Assembly: GCA_018812395.1 (NCBI GenBank)
Contig: JAHJDS010000516.1
Coordinates: forward strand, 1 to 15,764
Reading direction: 5' to 3'
DNA: 15,764 nucleotides
From: Pseudomonadota bacterium
GTDB lineage: Bacteria > Desulfobacterota > Desulfarculia > Desulfarculales > JAHJDS01
Under the pieces are notes generated by a model, which saw nothing but the letters and a program-made list of their open reading frames with translations, was not told the DNA's origin and ran no database searches. Shown piece by piece: positions 1 through 10,130 of this stretch. The stretch's first letter is position 1. Every line of letters begins with the position of its first letter. A program made the position numbers and the translations under genes.

Positions 1-2632
<2,632 letters not shown>

Positions 2633-2633
<1 letters not shown>

Positions 2634-2709
2634 CCCGGATTGTTCCTGGGCGAAAAGGACTTCGCCGCCCGAATAGCGCCGCCGAGGAAGTCTCAAGCAT
2701 AATCCGGGT
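2633..2709. repeat. Nested inverted repeats in the uvrA / methyltransferase gap
   Basis: Three nested perfect arms are visible: ACCCGGATT (2633-2641) with AATCCGGGT (2701-2709), TTCCT (2643-2647) with AGGAA (2685-2689), and an inner hairpin GGCGAA (2649-2654) with TTCGCC (2661-2666) around a 6-base loop. The outer arm begins on the last base of the uvrA stop codon and the structure ends just before the ribosome binding site of the next gene. There is no T run, so it is not a classical Rho-independent terminator. It could be a read-through spacer structure or a leader of the downstream gene. Confidence 0.45.
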
Positions 2710-2725
2710 CAAGAAGGAGGGGGGC

Positions 2726-3316
2726 GTGTTTGGCAAGCTGGTCGATTTCATCGTCCGGGTCAGCGGCCGGGAAAGGTCCACCAGGTTCAAGGTCGTGGCC
2801 ATCGCCTTCGGGGCGACCGTCTTTCTGGTCCTGCTGCCGGCCTTGGGCATCTATCTCGGTTACCTGGTCAGCCTGGTTTTTTCCATCTCCTGTCCCCGGT
2901 GGCTGGAGCTGGTTTTGGGCCTGGCGTCGATCCTGGTCGGGGCGTGGTGGCTGGGCTGGTCGTTTTTGGCCCAGTGGCGGCTGGGCCGGGGCACCCCGGC
3001 GCCCATCGCCGCGCCCCAGCGGCTCATCGTTCTCGGCCCCTACAAACTGTGCCGCAACCCGATCCAGTTGGGGGCCCTGTGCTACTACTTCGGCCTGGGC
3101 GCCGCCGTCGCGTCACTGACGGCCGGCCTGTTCTGCCTGGTCGTGTTCTTCATCCTGGGGAGCGCCTACCACAAGTTCATCGAGGAAAAGGAGTTGCTGA
3201 TCCGGTTCGGCGAGGATTACGGGCGATACCGGCGACGAACCCCGTTTCTGATTCCCCGGCCCTGGCGGCGAAGCCCAGTGGCCGGCGATCAGGGGCGATC
3301 CGGCCCCGGGGCTTGA
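2726..3316 (+). CDS. Isoprenylcysteine carboxyl methyltransferase-type membrane protein
   Basis: Integral membrane protein of 196 residues resembling the ICMT/PEMT-type methyltransferases, which use S-adenosylmethionine to methylate a lipid or prenylated substrate at the membrane. Hydrophobic segments lie near residues 22-44, 58-80 and 117-146. The SAM-site half motifs are visible: GPYKLCRNPIQLG (104-116; the family usually has GPY..RHP.Y.G) and a C-terminal EEKELLIRFGEDYGRYRRR stretch (153-171) followed by a Pro-rich tail. The start is GTG at 2726, chosen because AAGGAGG (2714-2720) lies five bases upstream and the initial residues read well. Bacteria lack CaaX-prenylated proteins of the eukaryotic kind, so the true substrate is unknown. 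The gene follows uvrA by 92 bp on the same strand and converges on the receiver-PAS gene 65 bp downstream. Confidence 0.8.
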   Translation: MFGKLVDFIVRVSGRERSTRFKVVAIAFGATVFLVLLPALGIYLGYLVSLVFSISCPRWLELVLGLASILVGAWWLGWSFLAQWRLGRGTPAPIAAPQRLIVLGPYKLCRNPIQLGALCYYFGLGAAVASLTAGLFCLVVFFILGSAYHKFIEEKELLIRFGEDYGRYRRRTPFLIPRPWRRSPVAGDQGRSGPGA

Positions 3317-3381
3317 GGGCCACCGCCACACCTGCGGACGATGCTCGCTTCAGCCGAAAGTAACGGCGAGACAATGCCCCG

Positions 3382-5208
3382 TCAATTTTTCTCGAATCGC
3401 TCCGGATTCTCCGCAATCATCTTTTCGTATTGTTCCGGATAAAGTTTCTTCAAACAGTCCGGGCAAATGCCGTGGGAAAATTGTGTCTCAGAATGTTCGG
3501 AGATGTAGGACTCGATCTGCTGCCAGTACCCCTGGTCGCCTCGAACCTTTTTGCAGTTGGCGCAGATGGGGAGGAGGCCGCTCAAGGTCTTGACCTCGGC
3601 CAGGGTGTGCTGGAGTTCGAAGATCAGCTTTTCCCGTTCTTCTTCAGCCAGCTTGCGATTGGTGATGTCGCGCGCGACGCCCACCAGTCCCAAGGGCTGA
3701 GAGTCATCGTCCCGGAAAAAGGCGATGGTCGCCTCCATCCAGACCGTCTGTCCGTCCGGGCGGTCCAGTTTGAATTCAATCACCCGCCTGGGGTGCCGGT
3801 CCGGAAGGCCGCCTGCCTCGACGACCGCTTCCTCGGCCAGGGCCTCCACCACCAGTTGATAGGGCTCCGGTCCGAATAATTCCTCGAAATCAAGCTTCAT
3901 GGCCTGATTGACCGTTAGACCAAGAATCCTTTCCACGGACGGACTGACGTGGGTCAACCTCATGGTCTTGAGGTCGACCGACCAAATGACGTCGCGGGCC
4001 TCCTCGGCCAGAAGACGATATCTCTCTTCACTCTCCCGGAGGGCCTCCTCGGCCCGGCGACGCTCGGTGACGTCCCTGACGATCCCCTGAAACCCGACGC
4101 CCCGGCCGCCCACATCCTTGATCAGGGTGACCGAGGCCTCGCCGTAACGCCTGGTGCCGTCCTTGGTGACGTATTCCCAGCCGCTTCCCTTGGACGGCTC
4201 ACCGGTGGCGTACACCCGATTGAAGGCGCGGTAGACTTCAGCGACGTAATCCTCGGGCACGTACACCCGATAATTCATCCCCATCAACTCCTGACGCGAA
4301 TATCCGTACAACCGGCACAAGGAGTCATTGAAGAAGGTCAGATTCCCAGCTAGATCGACCTCATAATAGGCATCTTCGATGTTGCCCAGAATACCCCGAT
4401 ATCTCTCTTCGCTCTCCTTCAGCGCCTTCTCGGCCAGCCAGCGCTCGGTCATGTCCCGGACGATTCCCCGAAAGCCTATTCCTTGACCCGCGCTGTCCTT
4501 GATCAGAGAGATCGAGGCCTCGGTATAACCCCTGGAGCCGTCTCGCCTGACGATCTCCCAGCCGATTCCCTTGACCGGTTGGCCGGTGGTGTAGACCCGG
4601 TTGTAGGCCTCAAATACAAACTCGAGCGCATTTTCATCCGTATAATCCCTATAATTCACGCCCACGAACTCATCTCTGGTATAGCCATACAACCGGCACA
4701 ATGAATCGCTGGTGAAAATAAAATTCCCCGCCAGATCGACCTCATAATATCCGTCTTCAATGGAATCGAGGATATTTCGATATCTCTCTTCGCTCTCGGT
4801 CAAGGTCGGCCCGGCCGGATCCTTTTTTGTATCCGCCTGGCCGAGATCAAGGCCAATTTTCAAGGCGATCCTGATGTCCCCGTCCTGGTACGGCTTGGTG
4901 AGGTAACTCGACGGCCACAGCATTTGCGACCGATCGAGCAAGCGATCATCCGCCGAATCAATGACAAAAACGATCTGGGCGCCGAAACGGGACCTAAGCT
5001 GATAAGCGGTCTCGATGCCGTCCAACTCACCCCGCAGGCCCATGTCCACCAGGGCCAGATCGGGCCGCTCCCGGTCCGCCAGGGCGATGGCTTCTTCGCC
5101 TGACCTGGCGATGCCGGAGACGTTGTGGCCCAGCGCCGTCAATCGGTCCTGGAGGTCACGGGCCACGGACGACTCATCGACCACGATCAATATCTTTGCC
5201 TGGGGCAT
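3382..5208 (-). CDS. Receiver-PAS-PAS-PAS signalling protein with C-terminal CxxC/CxxC module
   Basis: A 608-residue cytoplasmic sensor/response regulator without a kinase, GGDEF, EAL, HTH or other recognised output domain. Order: CheY-like receiver (about 5-120) with phospho-acceptor Asp55 and Lys105; PAS1 (139-260), PAS2 (265-385) and PAS3 (392-520), each ending in a D(M/V/I)T(E/N)R-type PAC signature; a short coiled coil (520-542); then a Cys/His module (542-592) with Cys549/Cys552, His579 and Cys582/Cys585. The receiver deviates from consensus: the first residue of the acidic pair is Val10 (Asp11 remains), and the usual Thr/Ser of beta-4 appears to be Ile. PAS1 and PAS2 are close copies (both contain YYEVDLAGN and DSLCRLYGY), suggesting tandem duplication. 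I chose ATG 5208 over GTG 5232 because an AGAAGG element lies about 10 bases upstream and receivers normally begin within a few residues of the start. The module ending (SGLLPICANCKKVR...SHGICPDC) recurs in PAS proteins of this group of bacteria, from memory; its function is not known to me. Confidence 0.9.
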   Translation of the reverse strand: MPQAKILIVVDESSVARDLQDRLTALGHNVSGIARSGEEAIALADRERPDLALVDMGLRGELDGIETAYQLRSRFGAQIVFVIDSADDRLLDRSQMLWPSSYLTKPYQDGDIRIALKIGLDLGQADTKKDPAGPTLTESEERYRNILDSIEDGYYEVDLAGNFIFTSDSLCRLYGYTRDEFVGVNYRDYTDENALEFVFEAYNRVYTTGQPVKGIGWEIVRRDGSRGYTEASISLIKDSAGQGIGFRGIVRDMTERWLAEKALKESEERYRGILGNIEDAYYEVDLAGNLTFFNDSLCRLYGYSRQELMGMNYRVYVPEDYVAEVYRAFNRVYATGEPSKGSGWEYVTKDGTRRYGEASVTLIKDVGGRGVGFQGIVRDVTERRRAEEALRESEERYRLLAEEARDVIWSVDLKTMRLTHVSPSVERILGLTVNQAMKLDFEELFGPEPYQLVVEALAEEAVVEAGGLPDRHPRRVIEFKLDRPDGQTVWMEATIAFFRDDDSQPLGLVGVARDITNRKLAEEEREKLIFELQHTLAEVKTLSGLLPICANCKKVRGDQGYWQQIESYISEHSETQFSHGICPDCLKKLYPEQYEKMIAENPERFEKN

Positions 5209-5576
5209 GGGCTCTAACCTTCTGGCGGACACGTCTTCGGAAATCCCAAAGGGGTCCGACCTCGGCCGGAGGAGGTTTGGTGCCCCCCGTTTTTTTCAGG
5301 CCTCAGCGACCGGGCGGCGTTCGGTCGGGCCGCGCCTTGGACCAAGGCCTCTTGTTTGACGCCGCGGCGCACCGATCTGGCAGCGTACCGGAAAAATATC
5401 CATGACGACTCGGCCTGGTTGCCACCACCAGACAAAAAAGTACCACGGTCATGGATCGGAATAAAAGCATTTTTCGGGTCGGGCGTCCATCGCCGCCTGG
5501 CGGCTTCACGACCCACAAGCTTCGGTCAGGCCGGTCATATCCGGAGTATTTCCGAGATTCTCGTACAAAAAAAAGT
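5209..5576. other. Structured intergenic region between the SGNH hydrolase and receiver-PAS genes (both -)
   Basis: No convincing gene on either strand; short open frames here have no family features. It holds a 9-bp perfect inverted repeat ATCCATGAC (5398-5406) / GTCATGGAT (5448-5456) enclosing a smaller hairpin CTGGT (5415-5419) / ACCAG (5427-5431). A second nested hairpin has outer arms GGGTCG (5476-5481) and CGACCC (5509-5514) and inner arms GCCGC (5492-5496) and GCGGC (5500-5504). On the minus strand the first structure is followed by a short T run (around 5391-5396), so it may be a weak terminator for the upstream hydrolase gene, or part of a long leader of the receiver-PAS gene. No known riboswitch consensus was recognised. 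Confidence 0.5.
5461..5489 (-). promoter_or_regulatory. Possible promoter of the receiver-PAS gene
   Basis: On the minus strand, TGGACG (5489-5484) is followed after 17 bp by TTTTAT (5466-5461) with an upstream TGC, giving an extended -10. Each hexamer matches the sigma-70 consensus at four of six positions. The predicted start of transcription near 5454 would leave a leader of about 245 nt beginning inside the 5'-most stem-loop. Matches are modest, so this is a candidate only. Confidence 0.3.
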
Positions 5577-6785
5577 TTAGAATACCTTGGAGTGCCCGGC
5601 GATTTTATGGCCATTTGGCCGGCTAACGGGCCGGGCCGGCTCCACCGTCTGTCCGGCGGATGTCCGCCGCCTTTTCTCCCAGCGGTCCAGCAGCCCGGGC
5701 AACAAGGGCCTCAAGGCCTGATACATCGTCCGGGCCAGGATGTGGCGTCCCTCCTGGGTCAGGTGCACCCAGTCCATGAAATAGCGCGCCCGGCCGTCCA
5801 GACGGGCGTGGACGTCGGCCAGGGGCAGGCCGTACCAGGCGGCCAGGCGCCGGTTCATCCGGTTGTGCTCGTCGATCACCCCCAGGATGAACGGCAGGTC
5901 CTTCCCGAGCATGCCCTTCATCCACCGCCGGTAAATTTGTTTGACCCTCTCCGGCGAGTGGCGGTTGAACTCCATGGCAAAGGTGCTGAGCACCACCGCG
6001 ATCCCGCGGGCCAGGCAGGTTTGAATGAAGCGGTGATAGAAGAACTCGGCCCGATTCGGCCAGTGCCCCTGAAACAGCGCGATCTGAAGGGCCAGAATCA
6101 GATCCGGCCAGGTCCGGGCCACGAACCGCTTGATCATCAGGTCGTAGTCGTTCCAGCCCTGGTAGATGACGATCACGTCCGGCTCGACGGGGAAGAACTT
6201 TCGGCCCAATTCCCGGAAGTTCATCATCACGTCGTGGCCGTAGATGCCGCCGTTGATCACCTCGAACTTCTTCCCCAAAAAATCCTGAAGCACCTCGGGG
6301 TAGGGCCGGTCCCGGCGGGCGGTGGTCACGCCGAAGGTGGTCGATCCGCCGACGCACAGCACCCGGACCCGCCTTTTTAGGGGGTCGATCGGCGGGCCCC
6401 GGAACCCGTGGCTGTTGATCCTGATCCGGTTGGCGAACAGGTAGCCCTCGGTGTTGGGCACCAGCCGCAAATACTTGGGCGGGAGCGGCCGGTAGAACCG
6501 CCGGCCGGCCTGCTTGAAGCGGTCCACGTAGTAGTTCCACCGGACCTGGCGCGGCTTGCCGAGCAGGGCGAAGTTCCAGAGCTTACTCCAGTTGGTGGCG
6601 TACCGGGCCGCGGCCCGGACGTTGCGCCAACTGAACTCCTGGGAGCGGCTCCAGTACTTTTCCCACTGGTAGTAATAGTGGAAATGAATGCCCCAGGAGA
6701 CGACCAGAAACAGGACAAAGGTGATCACCAGGATCGTCGCCGCCTGGCGGAGGCGTCTGCGGATTTTTCGTCCCGGTAATGACAT
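5577..6785 (-). CDS. Membrane-anchored SGNH/GDSL hydrolase
   Basis: A 402-residue SGNH/GDSL-family esterase-like protein, probably cleaving or transferring an acyl group outside the cytoplasm. A basic N-terminus (RRRLR) precedes one membrane segment (about 15-33), consistent with inside-to-outside anchoring. SGNH blocks are visible: GGSTTFG with nucleophile Ser148, GG at about 179-180 in INGGIYG, GWND with Asn212, and DWVH with Asp338 and His341, so all catalytic positions are present. Upstream of the Ser block is INSHGFRGPP, a lead-in shared with the divergent neighbour. ATG 6785 is preferred to the upstream ATG 6896, which would run through the promoter region and add residues with no membrane or family character. 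No strong ribosome binding site is seen. The substrate is unknown; relatives often act on cell-surface glycans. The C-terminal 30 residues are basic and look disordered. Confidence 0.85.
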   Translation of the reverse strand: MSLPGRKIRRRLRQAATILVITFVLFLVVSWGIHFHYYYQWEKYWSRSQEFSWRNVRAAARYATNWSKLWNFALLGKPRQVRWNYYVDRFKQAGRRFYRPLPPKYLRLVPNTEGYLFANRIRINSHGFRGPPIDPLKRRVRVLCVGGSTTFGVTTARRDRPYPEVLQDFLGKKFEVINGGIYGHDVMMNFRELGRKFFPVEPDVIVIYQGWNDYDLMIKRFVARTWPDLILALQIALFQGHWPNRAEFFYHRFIQTCLARGIAVVLSTFAMEFNRHSPERVKQIYRRWMKGMLGKDLPFILGVIDEHNRMNRRLAAWYGLPLADVHARLDGRARYFMDWVHLTQEGRHILARTMYQALRPLLPGLLDRWEKRRRTSAGQTVEPARPVSRPNGHKIAGHSKVF

Positions 6786-6814
6786 CGTCTGATCGATCGG
6801 CCTGAAACCGACCC

Positions 6815-6844
6815 AGCCTAACCCGGCCCCAGGGCCGGTGTCAA
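6815..6844 (-). promoter_or_regulatory. Promoter of the minus-strand SGNH hydrolase
   Basis: Minus strand: a perfect TTGACA (6844-6839), 18 bp, then TAGGCT (6820-6815; three of six matches). Transcription would start near 6808, about 23 nt before ATG 6785, which supports that start codon. The -35 is strong, the -10 weak. Confidence 0.45.
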
Positions 6845-6867
6845 CGTCCGGCCGGCCAAGCCATGAC

Positions 6868-6896
6868 TTGCCCTGGTCCGGGGCAAATGCTACCAT
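6868..6896 (+). promoter_or_regulatory. Promoter of the plus-strand SGNH hydrolase, with overlapping inverted repeat
   Basis: TTGCCC (6868-6873), 17 bp, TACCAT (6891-6896) preceded by TGC, an extended -10. The same architecture occurs at 12400-12372 on the other strand. The -35 is also the left arm of a perfect repeat, TTGCCC (6868-6873) / GGGCAA (6881-6886), which could be an operator or chance. Transcription would start near 6903, supporting the TTG start at 6940. Confidence 0.5.
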
Positions 6897-6939
6897 CCAC
6901 GATCATTCCGGTTTTATCGTCCCCAAGACAGGAGCGCCT

Positions 6940-8223
6940 TTGCCCCGAGGCGGCCAGAGAAGATTCGGCCTCAAGGAAGCGATCCTGATCCTGGTCGCCC
7001 TGGCCCTGACCCTGGCCGCGGCCGAGGTGGCCGTTCGTCTGTTTCATCCTTGGCCCAAGTTCCCCCGGCCGGTGTGGGCCGACGCCGAGGTGGGCTGGAC
7101 CTACAAGCCGGGTCTGCGGACCAACTCGACCAATCACTGGCGGGAGTATATCGTCCCGTTAAAGATCAACTCCCTCGGCTTTCGGGACCCCGAGCCCCGG
7201 CCCGCGCCCGGGGGGCGGGGGATAGTCTTTTTGGGCGACAGTTTCGTCGCCGCCCAGGAGGTGCCGCGAACCGAGCGCTGGACCGACCTGGTGGTCCGGG
7301 ACCTGTCCCGCCGCCTGGGCAAGGAGATCGTCGGCTACAACTTCGGGTGCCAGGGCTACGGTCCGACCCACTACTGGCTGGTCTACCGCCGGTTCGTGAA
7401 CCGAAAGCTGCCCCACCGGCTGGTGGTCGTCCTGTTCTTTACCAGCAACGACTTCACCGACGCCCTGCCCGGACCGGGGCGGCCGTATCTCGAGCCGCAC
7501 CCCGGGGGGTACAAGCCGGTCTTGCCCGACCGAAAGTACATCGCCCGGCAGCACGCCCGCTTCGCCCTGCCCTGGTACAAGCGGCTCCACCTCTACAACC
7601 TGCAGCGGGACCTGCTGGCCGGCCTCCGGGTCAAGCGCAAGTGGCGAAAACGGGTCGCCGCCTGGGACGGGCGTTGGGACTCCTTCTGGAGGCTGTTTCA
7701 GGGCGACTGGCAGGTGGTCGCCCCGGTCTACCGGCCGGCCCCGGAGGAGGTGCTCCACTGGTCTTGGTGGCAAGGACCGTGGGGCCTGGCTCTGGTCCGG
7801 CGATACCGGGCCGCCCAGCAAGCGGACCTGATCGCCCGGGCCGCCGGGCCGGTGACCGAGGCCCTCCACCGGCTGAACGACCTGGTCAAGAAAAACCACG
7901 CCCGGCTGCTGGTGGTCATTCTGCCCCACCGCCGGGTCTACGGCGACCATCAAGGGCGCAACGACGCCCTGGTGCCGGGTATCAAACGAATCCTGGAGCG
8001 ACTCGACTACACCCGCCCGGTCCGGCGGATAAGGGCCATCCTGGACAAGCTGAAGGTCCCCTATCTGGACTTGACGCCCGTCCTGGTCAAGATGGGCCCC
8101 CGAGCCAGGGGCCTGACCTGGCCCCGAGACGCCCATCTAAGTGTCAGGGGAAACGACTGGCTGGCCCGGCGGGTGGTCCGCCGGATCATGGCCAACAGTC
8201 TGGCCGGTGTCCTGGCTCGTTAG
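6940..8223 (+). CDS. Membrane-anchored SGNH/GDSL hydrolase (divergent partner)
   Basis: A 427-residue SGNH/GDSL-family protein with an N-terminal membrane segment (about 12-34) after a basic start, so the catalytic domain should lie outside the cytoplasm. Blocks: FLGDSF with Ser101, a Gly-rich FGCQGYG block (135-141), TSND with Asn170 (the usual GxND glycine is replaced), and RDAH with Asp397 and His399. KINSLGFRDPE before the Ser block matches INSHGFRGPP in the neighbour, so the two are probably distant paralogues, though otherwise diverged. The start TTG 6940 is preferred to ATG 6838: AGGAG (6930-6934) lies five bases before the TTG, the upstream extension is not family-like, and a good promoter falls inside that extension. 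A region of about 90 residues (210-300) rich in Trp, Arg and Lys separates the core motifs. Substrate unknown. Confidence 0.83.
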   Translation: MPRGGQRRFGLKEAILILVALALTLAAAEVAVRLFHPWPKFPRPVWADAEVGWTYKPGLRTNSTNHWREYIVPLKINSLGFRDPEPRPAPGGRGIVFLGDSFVAAQEVPRTERWTDLVVRDLSRRLGKEIVGYNFGCQGYGPTHYWLVYRRFVNRKLPHRLVVVLFFTSNDFTDALPGPGRPYLEPHPGGYKPVLPDRKYIARQHARFALPWYKRLHLYNLQRDLLAGLRVKRKWRKRVAAWDGRWDSFWRLFQGDWQVVAPVYRPAPEEVLHWSWWQGPWGLALVRRYRAAQQADLIARAAGPVTEALHRLNDLVKKNHARLLVVILPHRRVYGDHQGRNDALVPGIKRILERLDYTRPVRRIRAILDKLKVPYLDLTPVLVKMGPRARGLTWPRDAHLSVRGNDWLARRVVRRIMANSLAGVLAR

Positions 8224-8342
8224 ACCCCGGACGACCCTGTCGGTCGCACCGCCGATCGGGCCGGCCCGCACCTTGACCGGGAGGGTCCCGGAGGGGCCAT
8301 ATTGACCGAACCCGGACGTCTGACGCTCGGCAGGAAAAACGC

Positions 8343-10094
8343 ATGTCCGTCCTGACCTGGTTCAAGCGCTCTCTGTGGACCCACGAGCAGATTATTCTGT
8401 TGCTGCTCGGTGTCCTGGTGGGGATCCTGGGCGGTTACGGGGCGGTCGCCTTCCGGTGGCTGATCGATTTCCTCCGAAAGATCTGTTACGGCCCGGACGC
8501 CAACCTGATCACCGTGCTGGCCGGCCACACCTGGTACTACCGCCTCCTGGTGCCGATGATCGGCGGGGCGCTGGTCGGGCTGATGATCCATCTCTTCGCC
8601 CGGGAGGCCAAGGGGCACGGCGTGCCCGAGGTCATGGAGGCGGTGGCCGTCCGGTCGGGGGTCATCCGCAAGCGGGTGGTGGTCATCAAGTCGCTGGCCT
8701 CGAGCCTGTCCATCGCCGTGGGCGGTTCGGTGGGCCGGGAGGGGCCCATCGTCCAGATCGGCTCGGCCATCGGCTCGACGGTCGGGCAATTCCTGAAGGC
8801 CTCGCCGGGCCGGATGCGGGTCCTGGTGGGCTGTGGGGCGGCGGCCGGGATCGCGGCCACTTTCAACGCCCCGGTGGCCGGGATGATGTTCGCCCTGGAG
8901 ATCATCCTGGGCGAGTTCTCGGTGGCCACCTTCTCGCCCATCGTCCTGTCGGCGGTGATGGCCACCGCCGTCTCCCGGTTTCATTTGGGCAACTTTCCGG
9001 CCTTTGTGGTGCCCGCCTACAAATTGGTGTCGCCCGTGGAGTTCGGCTTCTACGCCATCCTGGGGCTGGCGGCCGGCGTGGTGGCCGTGATCTTCACCAT
9101 CTCCCTCTACAAGATGGAGGACCTGTTCGACGCCTGGCCGTTTCCGGCGTGGCTGAAAACGGCCGCCACCGGGGCCGCCCTGGGGGCCCTGGGCCTGGTC
9201 TTGCCGATGGTGCTGGGCGTCGGTTACGAGGCCATCGAACTGGCCCTCCAAGACAAACTGGTGTGGTGGATGCTCCTGGCCGTGCTGGGGGTCAAGATCT
9301 TCGCCACCTCGATAACCATCGGCGGCGGCATGTCCGGGGGCATCTTCGCCCCGTCACTGTTCATGGGCGCCATGCTGGGCGCGGCCTTCGGCAGCCTGGT
9401 CCATGGCCTGTTCCCGGGGATAACCGCCGGGCCGGGGGCCTACGCCATCGTCGGCATGGCCGCCGTGGTGGCCGGCACCACCCATGGTCCCTTGACCGCC
9501 TTCTTGATCCTGTTCGAGTTGACCGGGGGTTACCAGATCATCCTGCCCCTGATGATCGGCTGCGTATTGGCCACGGTGGTGGCCCGACTTCTCAAGAGGG
9601 AATCGATCTATACCCTCAAGCTGCTCCGGCGAGGCGTCGAGGTCGAGGCCGGCAAGGAGATGTCCCTGCTCAGATCCATGAGGGTCGGCGAGGCCATGCG
9701 CCGGGACGTGGACAGCGTGCCCCGGAACATGACTCTCGGACAGTTTCACGACAAGGTCACCGGCTCCAAACACGCCTCCTTCCCGGTGGTCAACGAGAAA
9801 GGCGAGGTGGTGGGCGTCATCTCCCACGCCGATTATGTCGGCTATCACACGGACCGGCATTTGTGGGACCTGGTCGTGGTGATGGAGATGGCCAGCCCGG
9901 ACGTGGTCACCGTCACCCCCCAGGACACCCTCGAGGACGCCTTGCGAAAGATATCGGTCCGGGATTACGCCACCTTGCCGGTGGTCGCCGGGCCGGGCGA
10001 CAGACGTCTGGTGGGCATCATTTCCCATCGGGACATCATTTCTGTCTACTCCCGCCGCCTCCGCAAGTCCACCCTGGAACAGACGGGGTCATGA
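8343..10094 (+). CDS. ClC-family chloride channel/antiporter with two C-terminal CBS domains
   Basis: A 583-residue ClC protein, a dimeric membrane carrier of Cl- or a related anion. The membrane domain (about 15-425) shows the ClC signatures: GHGVP (91-95, in place of GSGIP), GREGP (131-135) with gating glutamate Glu133, GGIFAP (332-337), and a Tyr423 candidate for the central tyrosine. Two CBS domains follow (about 447-505 and 514-574), which in relatives bind adenine nucleotides and regulate transport. Two substitutions matter: His92 replaces the serine that coordinates the central anion, and Ile187 stands where CLC-ec1 has the internal proton glutamate Glu203 (Glu186 corresponds to Glu202). 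Whether it is a coupled antiporter or a channel cannot be decided from sequence. ATG 8343 is supported by AGGA (8332-8335) seven bases upstream. The gene stands alone, 119 bp after the SGNH gene; a weak TTGACC (8273-8278) is the only promoter-like element noted in that gap. Confidence 0.95.
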   Translation: MSVLTWFKRSLWTHEQIILLLLGVLVGILGGYGAVAFRWLIDFLRKICYGPDANLITVLAGHTWYYRLLVPMIGGALVGLMIHLFAREAKGHGVPEVMEAVAVRSGVIRKRVVVIKSLASSLSIAVGGSVGREGPIVQIGSAIGSTVGQFLKASPGRMRVLVGCGAAAGIAATFNAPVAGMMFALEIILGEFSVATFSPIVLSAVMATAVSRFHLGNFPAFVVPAYKLVSPVEFGFYAILGLAAGVVAVIFTISLYKMEDLFDAWPFPAWLKTAATGAALGALGLVLPMVLGVGYEAIELALQDKLVWWMLLAVLGVKIFATSITIGGGMSGGIFAPSLFMGAMLGAAFGSLVHGLFPGITAGPGAYAIVGMAAVVAGTTHGPLTAFLILFELTGGYQIILPLMIGCVLATVVARLLKRESIYTLKLLRRGVEVEAGKEMSLLRSMRVGEAMRRDVDSVPRNMTLGQFHDKVTGSKHASFPVVNEKGEVVGVISHADYVGYHTDRHLWDLVVVMEMASPDVVTVTPQDTLEDALRKISVRDYATLPVVAGPGDRRLVGIISHRDIISVYSRRLRKSTLEQTGS

Positions 10095-10130
10095 GCCCGA
10101 GGCCAACCGTCTCCCGCTCCCGTACCGTTC

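Noticed and set aside
5460..5520. Cyclic-di-GMP (GEMM) riboswitch in the intergenic region
   Set aside because: A GGACGC-like fragment is present, but the conserved receptor and tetraloop elements are not.
6786..6896. Longer start (ATG 6896) for the minus-strand SGNH hydrolase
   Set aside because: It would overlap the divergent promoter region and add 37 residues before the membrane anchor; the perfect TTGACA at 6844-6839 would be inside the gene.
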